In this document: positions 36,095 through 45,183 of the stretch, piece after piece
Numbering within the stretch: position 1 is the first letter of the stretch
Layout of the letters: each line of letters opens with the position of its first letter
Made by a program: the position numbers and the translations under genes
The notes under the pieces: model-generated
Told to the model about the DNA's origin: nothing
The model's database searches: none
What the model saw: the letters and a program-made list of their open reading frames with translations, nothing else
Origin: Mesorhizobium sp. CA14
GTDB taxonomy: Bacteria > Pseudomonadota > Alphaproteobacteria > Rhizobiales > Rhizobiaceae
Length of the DNA: 64,000 bases
Direction: 5' to 3'
NCBI RefSeq assembly: GCF_020165195.1
Contig: NZ_JAIUHR010000001.1
Coordinates: 1-64,000, forward strand

Positions 36095-37327
36095 TTAGAA
36101 CTTGATCTTGATTCCGCCCGAGATCGCCGTGATCAGATCGTTGCCGAAATCGTAACTTGCGTCCGCACCAACAATCTTACCGTTCTCGCCAATCAATATG
36201 CCGGAGTGACCGCTGGTCAGCACACCAATGGCACCGGCTAGGCGCACCTCGATGTTGGGTTGCGGTGTATATGCAACCCCACCGCCGAGCGTCCAAGTGT
36301 CGGTTTGGGCACCATAGCCATGCGAAGTGCCACGATCCCAGCTGAGCTGAGCGGCGGCGCTCCACTGATCGTTGAACTTATGGCCGATACCGCCCGAAAC
36401 GGTCCAACCGTCTCGATACATCAGGTCAAGCGAAGTTACCTCTCCCGGACCATTCGTGAAGCAGGACGCCGATGGAGCGAAGAGGGTCGGACAGATCGGA
36501 ACACTCTGCAGCACACTCCAGTTCACCCATTTGATCGAACCGAAAGCAAGCCAGCCTGGAGCGATGCCGGACTGCAATTTCAGTTCCACCGAGTCCGGCA
36601 TGTACTGCGTGCTGCCGTAGATAGGCGTAGAGCCCGTAGGCACCGACGGTGCCGTCAGCGTACCGGCGATGTTGTCGAGCTTGACCTGCGAATTGTAGAC
36701 CAAGCTGGCGCGAAGTGCGATCTCGGGGATTTCGTATGCAACGCCGGCGCGCCACCCCCAACCACTGGCTTCCAGATCGACGCGGCCAAGCACTGGTTGT
36801 CCGAGGGGAGTGAAGCCGACCAAGCTTTCCTTGAAGCCTGAAATATCCTGGTAGAACACGCCGCCGATGAAGCGGAGCTGGCCCTTGCCTGCATCAAACT
36901 TGTAAGAGCAGGTACCGGCGTAGTTGTTGCTCTTGATATCGGTCTCGACGTTGGAAACCGCACCGTTCCACAGACCTGGCGCTGTATGTGCGCCCCAAGG
37001 CTGCGAGTAGTCGACCATGCAGTCGACGCCTTGGACAACTTGGGCTTTGACGCCGATGCGCGGCACCCAATACGGCTCCGCTCCGTCAGCCGTAGTGCCT
37101 AAGCCTAGATCAGCGCCGAACGGTCCCTTCGCATTCTTGTACTTGCGATCCGGCATCACATAGGTTGCTTCCGCCTCCGTCGCGACCGGCGCGGGATCGA
37201 AAAGCAGGTCGATGTCGTAGCCGCCGCGCTCCAGGCCGCCGGCATGCGCGGGATGCATCGCGGCGCCGATCAAAGCGATCGAAAAGCAGCCTGCCCCCGC
37301 CAGAGCTTTGAGCCGCAAGATGTTCAT
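36095..37327 (-). CDS. FadL/OmpP1-family outer membrane transport protein
   Basis: 410 residues. Signal peptide (LIGAAMHPAHA), then GGLERGGYDIDLLFDP, and a beta-barrel with alternating hydrophobic strands ending in GGIKIKF with a C-terminal Phe, the usual outer membrane insertion signal. ASGWGWRAGVAYEIPEIALRASLVY resembles FadL's strand region. FadL homologues import hydrophobic molecules such as fatty acids. Two short Cys pairs are present in extracellular-type loops. Codon use is somewhat less GC-biased than in neighbours. Confidence 0.82.
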   Translation of the reverse strand: MNILRLKALAGAGCFSIALIGAAMHPAHAGGLERGGYDIDLLFDPAPVATEAEATYVMPDRKYKNAKGPFGADLGLGTTADGAEPYWVPRIGVKAQVVQGVDCMVDYSQPWGAHTAPGLWNGAVSNVETDIKSNNYAGTCSYKFDAGKGQLRFIGGVFYQDISGFKESLVGFTPLGQPVLGRVDLEASGWGWRAGVAYEIPEIALRASLVYNSQVKLDNIAGTLTAPSVPTGSTPIYGSTQYMPDSVELKLQSGIAPGWLAFGSIKWVNWSVLQSVPICPTLFAPSASCFTNGPGEVTSLDLMYRDGWTVSGGIGHKFNDQWSAAAQLSWDRGTSHGYGAQTDTWTLGGGVAYTPQPNIEVRLAGAIGVLTSGHSGILIGENGKIVGADASYDFGNDLITAISGGIKIKF

Positions 37328-37404
37328 GGAAATCCCTCCCCGAAATACAAGTGGCTCAAGCTAGAACCAATTCGGGTTAACGACGCAACAACGTTTTCAA
37401 GAGT

Positions 37405-37416
37405 TGTACATGTACA
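37405..37416. promoter_or_regulatory. 12-bp perfect palindrome upstream of the porin gene
   Basis: TGTACATGTACA lies 78 bp upstream of the porin start. A TTGACA hexamer follows on the plus strand (37419-37424), but no rightward gene is there. Perfect palindromes of this size often are operators; the regulator is unknown. Confidence 0.35.
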
Positions 37417-37554
37417 CCTTGACAGCACGTATTTTTGCCATGGTGATCGGCGCCGCAGCTGGCGCCTGAACCACACCGGCTGACCTCAAAAGGGCTGAAA
37501 AAATCCAAAAATCACCCAAAACAGGGCAAAAACAGCCGATTTCAGGGCAGACGA

Positions 37555-37586
37555 GCCCCATTGTTACATTATGGCAACAATGGGGC
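37555..37586. terminator. Hairpin between valS and the porin gene
   Basis: GCCCCATTGTT (37555-37565) and AACAATGGGGC (37576-37586) form a perfect 11-bp stem with a 10-nt loop, 103 bp past the valS stop. There is no T tract on either side, so it may be a 3' stabiliser or factor-dependent terminator. Confidence 0.5.
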
Positions 37587-37688
37587 GCAAACTTTCCGTT
37601 TACGTCAAAATTAACGTAGCGGCACGCTCGTTTTCGAGGCAGCTAACGTACCGGAAAGCGCCTCCTCCGTGAGGCCGAATCTTACCGC

Positions 37689-40472
37689 TCAGCCGGCGTC
37701 GCGCACCCTGGTCAAAGCCACCGAAAGCTTCTCCTGCGCCTCGCGATATTCGGCGAGTTTCTCGCGCTCGGCCTCGACCACTTCTTCCGGCGCGTTGGCG
37801 ACGAACTTTTCGTTCGAGAGCTTCTTGTGCAGGCGCGCGATCTCCTCGGTCACCTTGGCCAGTTCCTTCTGCAGCCGTGCAGCCTCGGCCTTGAGGTCGA
37901 TCAGGCTGCCGAGCGGCAGGCTCACCGTCGCCTCGTTGAGCACGATCTGGGCCGAGCCCTTGGGCGTTGCATCGGCAAGCGCAATATCGCCGACGCGCGC
38001 CAGCCGCTTGATCGCCTGGGCGTGGCGCTCCAGCCGCTCCTGCGTCGCCGTGTTGGCACCGATCACCATCAGCGGCGCGATCGCCGCCGGCGGCACATTC
38101 ATCTCCGAGCGCACCGAGCGGATGCCCGAGACAAGATCGACAAGCCAGTTGACGTCTGCGGCGGCCTCCTCGTCCTCGAAGTCGGGCGACGGCCAGGCGG
38201 CATGGCAAAGCAGCGAGGAGCGCTCCTTGCCCTCGCCCGCGGTCTGCGCCCACAACTCCTCGGTCATGAACGGCATCATCGGATGCAGGAGCTTGTAGAT
38301 CTCGTCCAGCACGAAAGCGACGCAGGCCCGGCTCTCGGCTTTGGCGGCCTCGTCCGTGCCCATGAACACCGGCTTCAACAGTTCCAGATACCAGTCGCAG
38401 AACAGGTTCCAGACGAAGCGGTAGGCAGCAGTCGCCGCCTCGTTGAACCGGTAGCTGGTGATGCCTTCAGTGACCGCGCGCGCCGCCCGCGTCAGCTCGG
38501 TCAGGATCCAGCGGTTGACCGGCAGCTTGGCGTCGTTCAGCCAGAAATCGTCGTCGCGCGCGACTTCGTTCATCTCGGCGAAGCGCGTCGCGTTCCACAG
38601 CTTGGTGCCGAAATTGCGGTAGCCGGCGATGCGCGCCGGATCGAGCTTCACGTCGCGCCCCTGCGCCGCCATGACGGTCAGCGTGAAGCGCAGCGCGTCG
38701 GCGCCGTATTCGTCGATCAGGTCGAGCGGATCGATGACGTTGCCTTTCGACTTCGACATCTTCTGCCCGTTCTTGTCGCGCACCAGCGCATGCACATAGA
38801 CGGTGTGGAAGGGCTCCTCGTCCATGAAGTGCAGGCCCATCATCATCATGCGGGCGACCCAGAAGAAGATGATGTCGAAGCCGGTCACCAGCACGTCGGT
38901 CTGGTAATAGGTCTTGAGCTCGGGCGTCTGGTCGGGCCAGCCGAGCGTCGAGAACGGCCACAGCGCCGACGAGAACCAGGTGTCGAGCACGTCCTCGTCG
39001 CGGGTCAGGATCTCGCCGGGCTGGAAGTTCTCGAGCTTGTCCTCGACCCAGGCCTTCCACGGCCCGTCCAGCGCGAGGTAATATTCGACCGCCGCGGCTA
39101 ACGCCTCTTCCTCTGTCTTCTCGACGAAGACGTGCCCGTCCGGCCCGTACCAGGCCGGGATCTGGTGACCCCACCAGAGCTGGCGCGAGATGCACCAGGG
39201 CTGAATGTTCTCCATCCAGTCGAAATAGGTCTTTTCCCAGTTCTTCGGCAGGAAGTTGGTGCGACCCTCGCGCACCGAGGCGATCGCCGGCTTGGCGAGC
39301 TCGGCGGCGTTGACATACCACTGGTCGGTCAGGAACGGCTCGATCGGCACGCCGCCGCGGTCGCCATGCGGCACGGTATGGCGATGCGGCTCGACCTTTT
39401 CCACAAGGCCACCAGCTTCCATCAACTCGACGATCTTCTTGCGGGCAGTGAAACGGTCGAGGCCATCCAGCTCGTCCCACACCGCCTGGCGCTCCGGCGT
39501 GACGTCGAGACCTGCGAGGAAGTCCTCATTGTCCTTCAGCTTGATGGCCGCTTCGACCGTCAGGATGTTGATCGCCGGCAATTTGTGGCGCTTGCCGACC
39601 TCAAAATCGTTGAAGTCGTGCGCCGGCGTGATCTTGACCGCGCCGGAGCCTTTTTCCGGATCGGAATACTCGTCGGCGACGATCGGTATCTTGCGGCCGA
39701 CGATCGGCAGCACGACGTTGCGGCCGACCAGGTCGGTGAAGCGCTCGTCGTCCGGATGCACGGCCACGGCCGTGTCGCCGAGCATCGTCTCGGGACGAGT
39801 CGTGGCGACCGTGATGAAGGTCTTGGGGTTCTCAGGGTCGAACGCCTCGCCTTCGATCGGATAGCGGAAGTGCCAGAGATTGCCGTTCACCTCGTGCTGC
39901 TCGACCTCCAGGTCGGAGATGGCGGTGAGCAGCTTCGGGTCCCAGTTCACAAGGCGCTTGTCCTTGTAGATGAGGCCTTCCTTATAGAGGGTGACGAAGA
40001 CCTCCAGCACGGCCTCGGACAGGCCCTCGTCCATGGTGAAGCGTTCGCGCGACCAATCGGCCGAGGCGCCGAGCCGCTTCAATTGGTTGAAGATCGCGCC
40101 ACCGGATTCGGCCTTCCACTCCCAGACTTTCTCGATGAACTGCTCGCGCGTCAGATCGCGGCGGTGGATCTGCTTTTCCATGAGCTGGCGCTCGACCACC
40201 ATCTGCGTGGCGATGCCGGCGTGATCCATGCCGGGCTGCCAAAGCACGTTCTTGCCGCGCATGCGCTCGAAGCGCACGAGAATATCCTGCAGCGTATTGT
40301 TGAGCGCATGGCCCATATGCAGTGAGCCGGTGACATTCGGCGGCGGGATGACGATGGTGAAGGCTTCCGCCCCTTCCTCCGCGCCGGCGCCGGCCCGGAA
40401 GGCGTCGGCCTCTTCCCAGATTTTGGCGATCTTCGGCTCGACGGCTTTGGCGTCGTATGTCTTTTCAAGCAT
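37689..40472 (-). CDS. valS: Valyl-tRNA synthetase
   Basis: 927 residues from ATG 40472 (MLEKTYDAKAVEPKI). HIGH motif in PPNVTGSLHMGHALN, KMSKS in KMSKSKGNVIDPLD, editing domain with TTRPETMLGDTAVAVHPDD, and a C-terminal coiled coil (LIDLKAEAARLQKELAKV) that contacts tRNA. Charges tRNA-Val. Followed upstream by popZ and tolC in a conserved leftward order. Confidence 0.97.
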   Translation of the reverse strand: MLEKTYDAKAVEPKIAKIWEEADAFRAGAGAEEGAEAFTIVIPPPNVTGSLHMGHALNNTLQDILVRFERMRGKNVLWQPGMDHAGIATQMVVERQLMEKQIHRRDLTREQFIEKVWEWKAESGGAIFNQLKRLGASADWSRERFTMDEGLSEAVLEVFVTLYKEGLIYKDKRLVNWDPKLLTAISDLEVEQHEVNGNLWHFRYPIEGEAFDPENPKTFITVATTRPETMLGDTAVAVHPDDERFTDLVGRNVVLPIVGRKIPIVADEYSDPEKGSGAVKITPAHDFNDFEVGKRHKLPAINILTVEAAIKLKDNEDFLAGLDVTPERQAVWDELDGLDRFTARKKIVELMEAGGLVEKVEPHRHTVPHGDRGGVPIEPFLTDQWYVNAAELAKPAIASVREGRTNFLPKNWEKTYFDWMENIQPWCISRQLWWGHQIPAWYGPDGHVFVEKTEEEALAAAVEYYLALDGPWKAWVEDKLENFQPGEILTRDEDVLDTWFSSALWPFSTLGWPDQTPELKTYYQTDVLVTGFDIIFFWVARMMMMGLHFMDEEPFHTVYVHALVRDKNGQKMSKSKGNVIDPLDLIDEYGADALRFTLTVMAAQGRDVKLDPARIAGYRNFGTKLWNATRFAEMNEVARDDDFWLNDAKLPVNRWILTELTRAARAVTEGITSYRFNEAATAAYRFVWNLFCDWYLELLKPVFMGTDEAAKAESRACVAFVLDEIYKLLHPMMPFMTEELWAQTAGEGKERSSLLCHAAWPSPDFEDEEAAADVNWLVDLVSGIRSVRSEMNVPPAAIAPLMVIGANTATQERLERHAQAIKRLARVGDIALADATPKGSAQIVLNEATVSLPLGSLIDLKAEAARLQKELAKVTEEIARLHKKLSNEKFVANAPEEVVEAEREKLAEYREAQEKLSVALTRVRDAG

Positions 40473-40732
40473 GGAGGAAGTCCGAACTGTCGGGAACAAG
40501 CGTCCGGTGTAAATCGGAAGGTCTTGGCCGAGTCAACCGCGAGAACTGCGATCGCCCTCACAGATAGGCCTGCCGCGGCCAGGGGCAATGCCGCCGGTTC
40601 CGCGATGGCGTGCCCGCCCGATGCAAGTCGCAGGCAAGTGCGCAGCGGCGCGGAGACAGCGACACGCATCAAAACAGAAGCTTAAGCGCGTCGATTGAAT
40701 CCGTTTCAAGCGACGCTTCAGACTGCCTTAAA

Positions 40733-40756
40733 CAAAAACGCCGCCCCAAGGCGGCG
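40733..40756 (-). terminator. Terminator after the popZ-like gene
   Basis: CGCCGCC (40739-40745) and GGCGGCG (40750-40756) with a CCAA loop; read leftward the stem is followed by TTTTTG (complement of 40733-40738). It separates popZ from valS. Confidence 0.82.
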
Positions 40757-40779
40757 CTCCGACAGCGTGTTCCGTCAGC

Positions 40780-41625
40780 CTACTGCGCCCCGCGCGCCAC
40801 GCGCTCGATCTCCTCGCGCACCAGCCTTTCGACCAGCGTCGGCAGATTGTTGTCGAGCCAATCCTGCAGCATCGGCCGCAGCATCTCCTCGGCCATCTCG
40901 TCGAAACTCTTCTTGCCGCGGCTGGCAAAAGCGTCGGAAAGCTCGCCGAAGGCCGCGGCGACCTGCCGGCCCGTATGTTCCGAAAGGATCGCAGGCCGAG
41001 CCGGCTGCGCCTCCGGTTCGGATGCCTGGGAGTCGCCTGCTTGCGTGGAAGCTTCAGTCGCCGGCCGAACCTCTTCCTTCTCGATCTCGACCTTCTCGAT
41101 CTCGACCCGCGGCGCGGCTTCCGGCGCCTTTGCGGTCGGCTTAGCGGTGACCGTGCTGCCGCCCGCCGCCGCGATTTCCCGCCGCCAATCGGTGACAATG
41201 GTCCCGGCGGTCTGCGGCGCATTTGCCGCCGCGGGCTTGCTCGCTGCCGGCGACGCGCTCGATTGAGCGGCGCTCCTGGCCCCGACCTCCGACAAGGTCG
41301 TCGGCGCGGGCGCCGCCCTGACCGGCTCGTGGCGAGCCTCGGCGCGCGTCAGCGCAGGATCGGTCGCGGCAAGCTGTGCTTGGACTTCCGCCAGCGTCAC
41401 CGGCTTGCGGGCGTCGGCATGCAATTCGGAGCGAAAGTCGCCAACCTCGACATTCGGCACAGCCGCGGGGGATACGGCAGCGGCGGCCGGTTCCAGATCC
41501 TGGCGCAGCTCGCCGGCCTCGGCCGGCTGCTTGCGGCCGGTGTCGCTGTCTTCAATGATCCTCCGGATGGAAGCCAGTATCTCTTCCATGGAAGGTTCGC
41601 GCTGCGCGCTGCTTGCCGTCGCCAT
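40780..41625 (-). CDS. popZ: PopZ-like polar organizing protein (DUF2497)
   Basis: 281 residues. The N-terminal REPSMEEILASIRRIIED helix and C-terminal FDEMAEEMLRPMLQDWLDNN and LPTLVERLVREEIERVARG helices are the two conserved blocks of PopZ; between them is a long acidic, Pro/Ala-rich disordered linker. PopZ forms a polar matrix that anchors the centromere-ParB complex and recruits cell-cycle factors. In Agrobacterium it marks the growth pole. Location between tolC and valS is conserved. Confidence 0.9.
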   Translation of the reverse strand: MATASSAQREPSMEEILASIRRIIEDSDTGRKQPAEAGELRQDLEPAAAAVSPAAVPNVEVGDFRSELHADARKPVTLAEVQAQLAATDPALTRAEARHEPVRAAPAPTTLSEVGARSAAQSSASPAASKPAAANAPQTAGTIVTDWRREIAAAGGSTVTAKPTAKAPEAAPRVEIEKVEIEKEEVRPATEASTQAGDSQASEPEAQPARPAILSEHTGRQVAAAFGELSDAFASRGKKSFDEMAEEMLRPMLQDWLDNNLPTLVERLVREEIERVARGAQ

Positions 41626-41850
41626 CGTCACATCCGCCGCCCTAGTGACCTGTTCAAGAACCAGACCTGTTCAACAACTGCCTGTTCAAGAACTTGACCC
41701 GTTCAGGAATTCCGTTCCTGCCCGGGTCGGAATTCGAATCAATGGAGACAGCGTAACCGACCGATCGTCATCCGAGAATCCCCAATCTGGGGACTGCTTG
41801 GATTTCAACAGATTAGGCGACGCGCAGCCCGGCGACGAATCCGCAAAAAC

Positions 41851-41883
41851 AAACGCCGCGCATCCATTGGACGCGCGGCGTTT
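41851..41883 (-). terminator. Terminator after tolC
   Basis: AAACGCCGCGC (41851-41861) and GCGCGGCGTTT (41873-41883), 11-bp stem with an 11-nt loop; leftward it runs into GTTTTTG. It lies 20 bp past the tolC stop. Confidence 0.85.
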
Positions 41884-41903
41884 ATCAAAGCTTGGACCGG
41901 AAA

Positions 41904-43283
41904 TCAGCGCCCGTCAGGCGTGCGCAGTCCGTACCATTTGTCCTTGACGGCGTTGTAATGCTCTTCCGGCCTGTATTTGGTGACCGCCAGACCCAGCCGA
42001 TCGACCGACAGCCGGCCCATCGCCGACAGGATGGCGTAGCTCGCCACGACCACGTCGCGCTCGGAACTGGCCTGATTGATCTTGGCGGTAATGACGGCGT
42101 TCTGCGCGTTCAACACGTCCAGCGTCGTGCGCTGGCCGACATTGCGCTCTTCGATGACGCCGTTGAGCGCCAGCTGCGCGGCTTCGATGACCTGCCTGTT
42201 GGCGTCCACGCTTTCGCGCGCCGCGATGTATTGCGTCCAAGCCGAGACCACGGCCTGGCGCACCTGGTCGCGGCTGACGTCGACCTGGATCCGCGCTTGG
42301 CTGAGCGATTCCTTGTTTTGCCGCACCAGCGCCGAGGTCCGCCCGCCCGAATAGATCGGAATGGTCAGCGTGGCGCCGATATTGGCCGAGGTGGAGGTGC
42401 CGTTGGTGCCCCTGATGTCGGGAACGGCGTGGCTGTAATTGTCCGAAATGCCGGCCGAAGCCGTCACCTGCGGCAGCAGCGCGCCTTCCGATGATTTCAC
42501 CGAAAACGCCGCCGCATCGACGAGGTGCTGGGTGGCGAGGATGGCCGGATGCTCGGCGGAGGCGACGGCCAAGGCCGAATCGAGGTTGCTCGGCAACAAC
42601 TTGCCGAGCGGCGAAGCCGCCCTCAGCTTGCCCGGCTCGTCGCCGACGATCTGATGGTAGGTGGCGGCGCTCGCCAGCGCCGTCGCGCGGGCGGCGCTGA
42701 GCTGCGCCACGGCGGTGGCGCGCGAGGCATCGGCCTGGGCGACGTCGGTGCGGGTGCCCTCGCCAACCTCGAAACGCGAGCGGGCGGCGCGCGCCTGCTC
42801 GCTCAGGAATTGCAGGTTCTGCTCGGTCAGCGCCGCGACCTGGCGGTCGCGAATCACGTCCATATAGGCGCTCGCCGCGTTGAACAGGATGTTCTCTTCG
42901 GTGTTGCGCAGGCTTTCGACCGAAGCCTTCACCTGCGATTCGGCGGCGGCGACGTTGTTCTTGGTCTGAAAGCCATCGAACAGCGTCTGGTTGATCTGCA
43001 CGCCGAAGCTGCCCGTGGTGATGTTCTGGGTGGCGCCTTGGGCGTGGGTGCTGGTGTAGTCGATGCTGCCCGAACCGGTGACGGTCGGGCGCCAGCCCGA
43101 CTTGGCGATGGCAACGCCCTCATCGGTGACGCGCACGCCGGCGCGAGCGGCGTTGAGCTGCGAATTGTATTGGTAGGCTTTGGCGAGGGCGCCCGTAATG
43201 GTCTCGGCGGAGGCGGCCAGCGGCGAAAGCGCCGTGGCCGAAACAAGGATAGTTATTAAAATGCTCTTGCGTAGAGACGGCAC
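41904..43283 (-). CDS. tolC: TolC-family outer membrane efflux/secretion protein
   Basis: 459 residues from GTG 43283, preceded by a good GAGGGA ribosome site 6-7 nt upstream; an ATG at 43322 is less likely. Signal peptide ends PLAASA, then ETITGALAKAYQYNSQLNAAR. The two halves each have the TolC coiled-coil and strand pattern (ILFNAASAYMDVIRDR, VVSAWTQYIAARESVDANRQ, NVGQRTTLDVLNAQNAVITA). Forms the trimeric outer-membrane duct for type I secretion and RND pumps. Confidence 0.93.
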   Translation of the reverse strand: MPSLRKSILITILVSATALSPLAASAETITGALAKAYQYNSQLNAARAGVRVTDEGVAIAKSGWRPTVTGSGSIDYTSTHAQGATQNITTGSFGVQINQTLFDGFQTKNNVAAAESQVKASVESLRNTEENILFNAASAYMDVIRDRQVAALTEQNLQFLSEQARAARSRFEVGEGTRTDVAQADASRATAVAQLSAARATALASAATYHQIVGDEPGKLRAASPLGKLLPSNLDSALAVASAEHPAILATQHLVDAAAFSVKSSEGALLPQVTASAGISDNYSHAVPDIRGTNGTSTSANIGATLTIPIYSGGRTSALVRQNKESLSQARIQVDVSRDQVRQAVVSAWTQYIAARESVDANRQVIEAAQLALNGVIEERNVGQRTTLDVLNAQNAVITAKINQASSERDVVVASYAILSAMGRLSVDRLGLAVTKYRPEEHYNAVKDKWYGLRTPDGR

Positions 43284-43466
43284 GTTATTTCCCTCATTCG
43301 TTTTGCATGGGAACCACGCCACGTCAGCCTACCCCTACGGATCGGCCAGCGCCGCGTTGTTTATCGTTCCCCCGCTGACAGCCTCCCGAAACGCCCGGTT
43401 AACGATCAGCAACGATTGTTAGGCGCAAGCGATCATGACAGCGCCTTCGCTGCAAGGCAAAAACGC

Positions 43467-44138
43467 TCAGAATTCAAACGCGTGGGCACGTTCGAAGCCC
43501 GGTAGTGGCTTAATTGCCGCATTAAAGGCCCGTCTCCCGGTTACAACCCCCCCTGCTTTAAAAAACAGCCGGGCCACGCCAGAGTTGCCCCGTCCTTCGA
43601 CTGCAACCAGGCGTCCACCTTCCGCAAGCTGGTCGAGCAATGCCTGCGGCACTTCCTCGATGCTGCCGCCGATGAAGATCACGTTGTAAGGCGCTTTAGC
43701 GGCATGCCCCTGCGGCAGCGGCCCGTTGACCACCGTGACGTTCTGGCAGCCAAAGTTGGAAAGCGTGGATTTGGCGGCCTCCGCCAGCGCGGGATCGCTC
43801 TCCACCGCCACCACGGACCGCGCCAGCCTGGACAGCAATGCGGCGGAATAGCCGGTGCCGCAACCGACATCGAGCACCGAATCGCTCGCGTCGATCTCGG
43901 CCAGCTGCAAAAGCTTGGCGAGTGGCGACGGCTCCATCAGGTAGCGCGCGCTGCCATTGGCGCCATCGGAAATGCGGATATCCTCGTCGATATAGGCCAG
44001 ATCCTGCTGTCCGGCGCCGACAAAGGCCTCGCGCGGGACGGTCAGCATCGCTTCGATGATCGGCGCGCTGGTTACATCGGTGGTGCGGATCTGGCCGTCG
44101 ACCATCTTCACGCGGCGTTCGGAGAAATCAGCGTTCAT
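43467..44138 (-). CDS. Second protein-L-isoaspartate O-methyltransferase-like protein
   Basis: 223 residues from ATG 44138. Begins MNADFSERRVKMVDGQIRTT, with VPREAFVGAGQQDLAYIDED, and the SAM motif VLDVGCGTGYSAALLSRLA, then GPLPQGHAAKAPYNVIFIGG. It belongs to the Pcm family but is distinct from the surE-linked copy at 16625-17278. Rhizobial genomes keep this paralogue just upstream of tolC; the substrate is not known and may differ from isoaspartyl peptides. Confidence 0.85.
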   Translation of the reverse strand: MNADFSERRVKMVDGQIRTTDVTSAPIIEAMLTVPREAFVGAGQQDLAYIDEDIRISDGANGSARYLMEPSPLAKLLQLAEIDASDSVLDVGCGTGYSAALLSRLARSVVAVESDPALAEAAKSTLSNFGCQNVTVVNGPLPQGHAAKAPYNVIFIGGSIEEVPQALLDQLAEGGRLVAVEGRGNSGVARLFFKAGGVVTGRRAFNAAIKPLPGFERAHAFEF

Positions 44139-44230
44139 GTCCCAACATTCCGCTCCCCGCGCCAGACACGCGGCCAAAAGTTCGACTGGAACCCCGCTCC
44201 GGCGCGATTGCGCTGGAGCCCGCAAGCATC

Positions 44231-44304
44231 TGGAGGCCTCGCCCGGAATCGAACCGGGGTGCAAGGATTTGCAGTCCTCTGCGTAACCACTCCGCCACGA
44301 GGCC
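44231..44304 (-). tRNA. tRNA-Cys (GCA)
   Basis: On the minus strand it reads GGCCTCG (acceptor), a D-arm with GTGGTTA, anticodon loop CTGCAAA with anticodon GCA, T-arm GGTTCGAATCC and the matching CGAGGCC. The discriminator T and a genome-encoded CCA complete 74 nt. All four stems pair. Confidence 0.95.
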
Positions 44305-44468
44305 TCGCAATGCTCCCGGCGTTCCGAGCGAACTCATTATGTTGGCGCTCAAAGGTCGTCAAGCGCTCGCGCGCCATTCCCGACGCTTTCGCGTGGAGCG
44401 GCCAAAGTGGTGATTACCAATCGGTTGTCAGGGGTCAGGCATCGCTGTGGCGCAACCGCCGCGGCCTC

Positions 44469-44729
44469 TCAGTCGGGCCGGCGCCGGCGTCCCCACCAGA
44501 CGACGAAACGCCGCCGGTGGCGTCGGATCATGGCGAATTCATAGGATAGAACCAGGAGGCCGAGCGGAATCATCCAGAAACCGAGAATCGGCAGAAAGCC
44601 CAGAAGCCCGCCTAGGGTAAGCAGCATGCCGATCGCGATTCGCCAGCCGCGCGAGCGCGGCATGGTGAACTCGCGGCCGAAGATCGAAATCTTCCGCGCC
44701 GGGGCGTTGTCATCATCCGCTGCGGTCAT
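44469..44729 (-). CDS. Small two-helix membrane protein
   Basis: 86 residues: a polar N-terminus, two adjacent hydrophobic helices (IAIGMLLTLGGLLGFLPI and FWMIPLGLLVLSYEFAMI) and a very basic tail (RRHRRRFVVWWGRRRRPD), which should sit in the cytosol. It is conserved in appearance with small rhizobial inner-membrane proteins without function. Confidence 0.72.
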   Translation of the reverse strand: MTAADDDNAPARKISIFGREFTMPRSRGWRIAIGMLLTLGGLLGFLPILGFWMIPLGLLVLSYEFAMIRRHRRRFVVWWGRRRRPD

Positions 44730-44937
44730 TCAAGCCATATCCCATCTGCTGCCTAAGCCATGTCAAGGCGATGACCGGCCGCTTTGTTCCGCGCCGGTGT
44801 GAAGCCCTTCATATGTGGGCGCGCCGGACGATGGCACAAATAGCCGCATCAAAATCTGGAGAAAAATTGCGAAATGCTTCTTTGCAAAGCCGAAAGGTGT
44901 TTGCTATAGGCTGCGCCACTCACGTCAGAGCCTCCGT

Positions 44938-45012
44938 TCCCCGGTAGCTCAGTGGTAGAGCAACCGGCTGTTAACCGGTTGGTCGCTGGTTCGAATCCGG
45001 CCCGGGGAGCCA
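44938..45012 (+). tRNA. tRNA-Asn (GTT)
   Basis: Acceptor TCCCCGG/CCGGGGA, D-arm with AGCTCAGTGGTAGAGC, anticodon loop CTGTTAA (anticodon GTT), T-arm GCTGG/TTCGAAT/CCGGC, discriminator G and encoded CCA; 75 nt in all. The accessory-looking region begins directly beyond its 3' end, as is common for integration next to tRNA genes. Confidence 0.96.
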
Positions 45013-45183
45013 AAATCTTTTCAAGCGTTTAGCTTAAATCCTTATCCTGCCATTCTGCTGGCAGTGCCGGCTTGGAGCTACATCCTGGGCTACATCTGAG
45101 CAGTGGAATAACCTTCGACACGGCTTGAACCCCTTCCCCTAGGCGCCGCAATCTCGCGCTCATAGACGAGGAGTGATTCGGCG

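Noticed and set aside
37419..37447. Rightward promoter TTGACA upstream of the porin
   Set aside because: No -10 at the right distance and no rightward gene follows.
39132..40325. 397-codon plus-strand frame opposite valS
   Set aside because: valS has full synthetase motifs on the other strand; the frame has no recognisable features.
45013..45183. Integrase remnant or att site after tRNA-Asn
   Set aside because: No integrase motif could be read in any frame, and no second copy of the tRNA 3' end was seen within the window.
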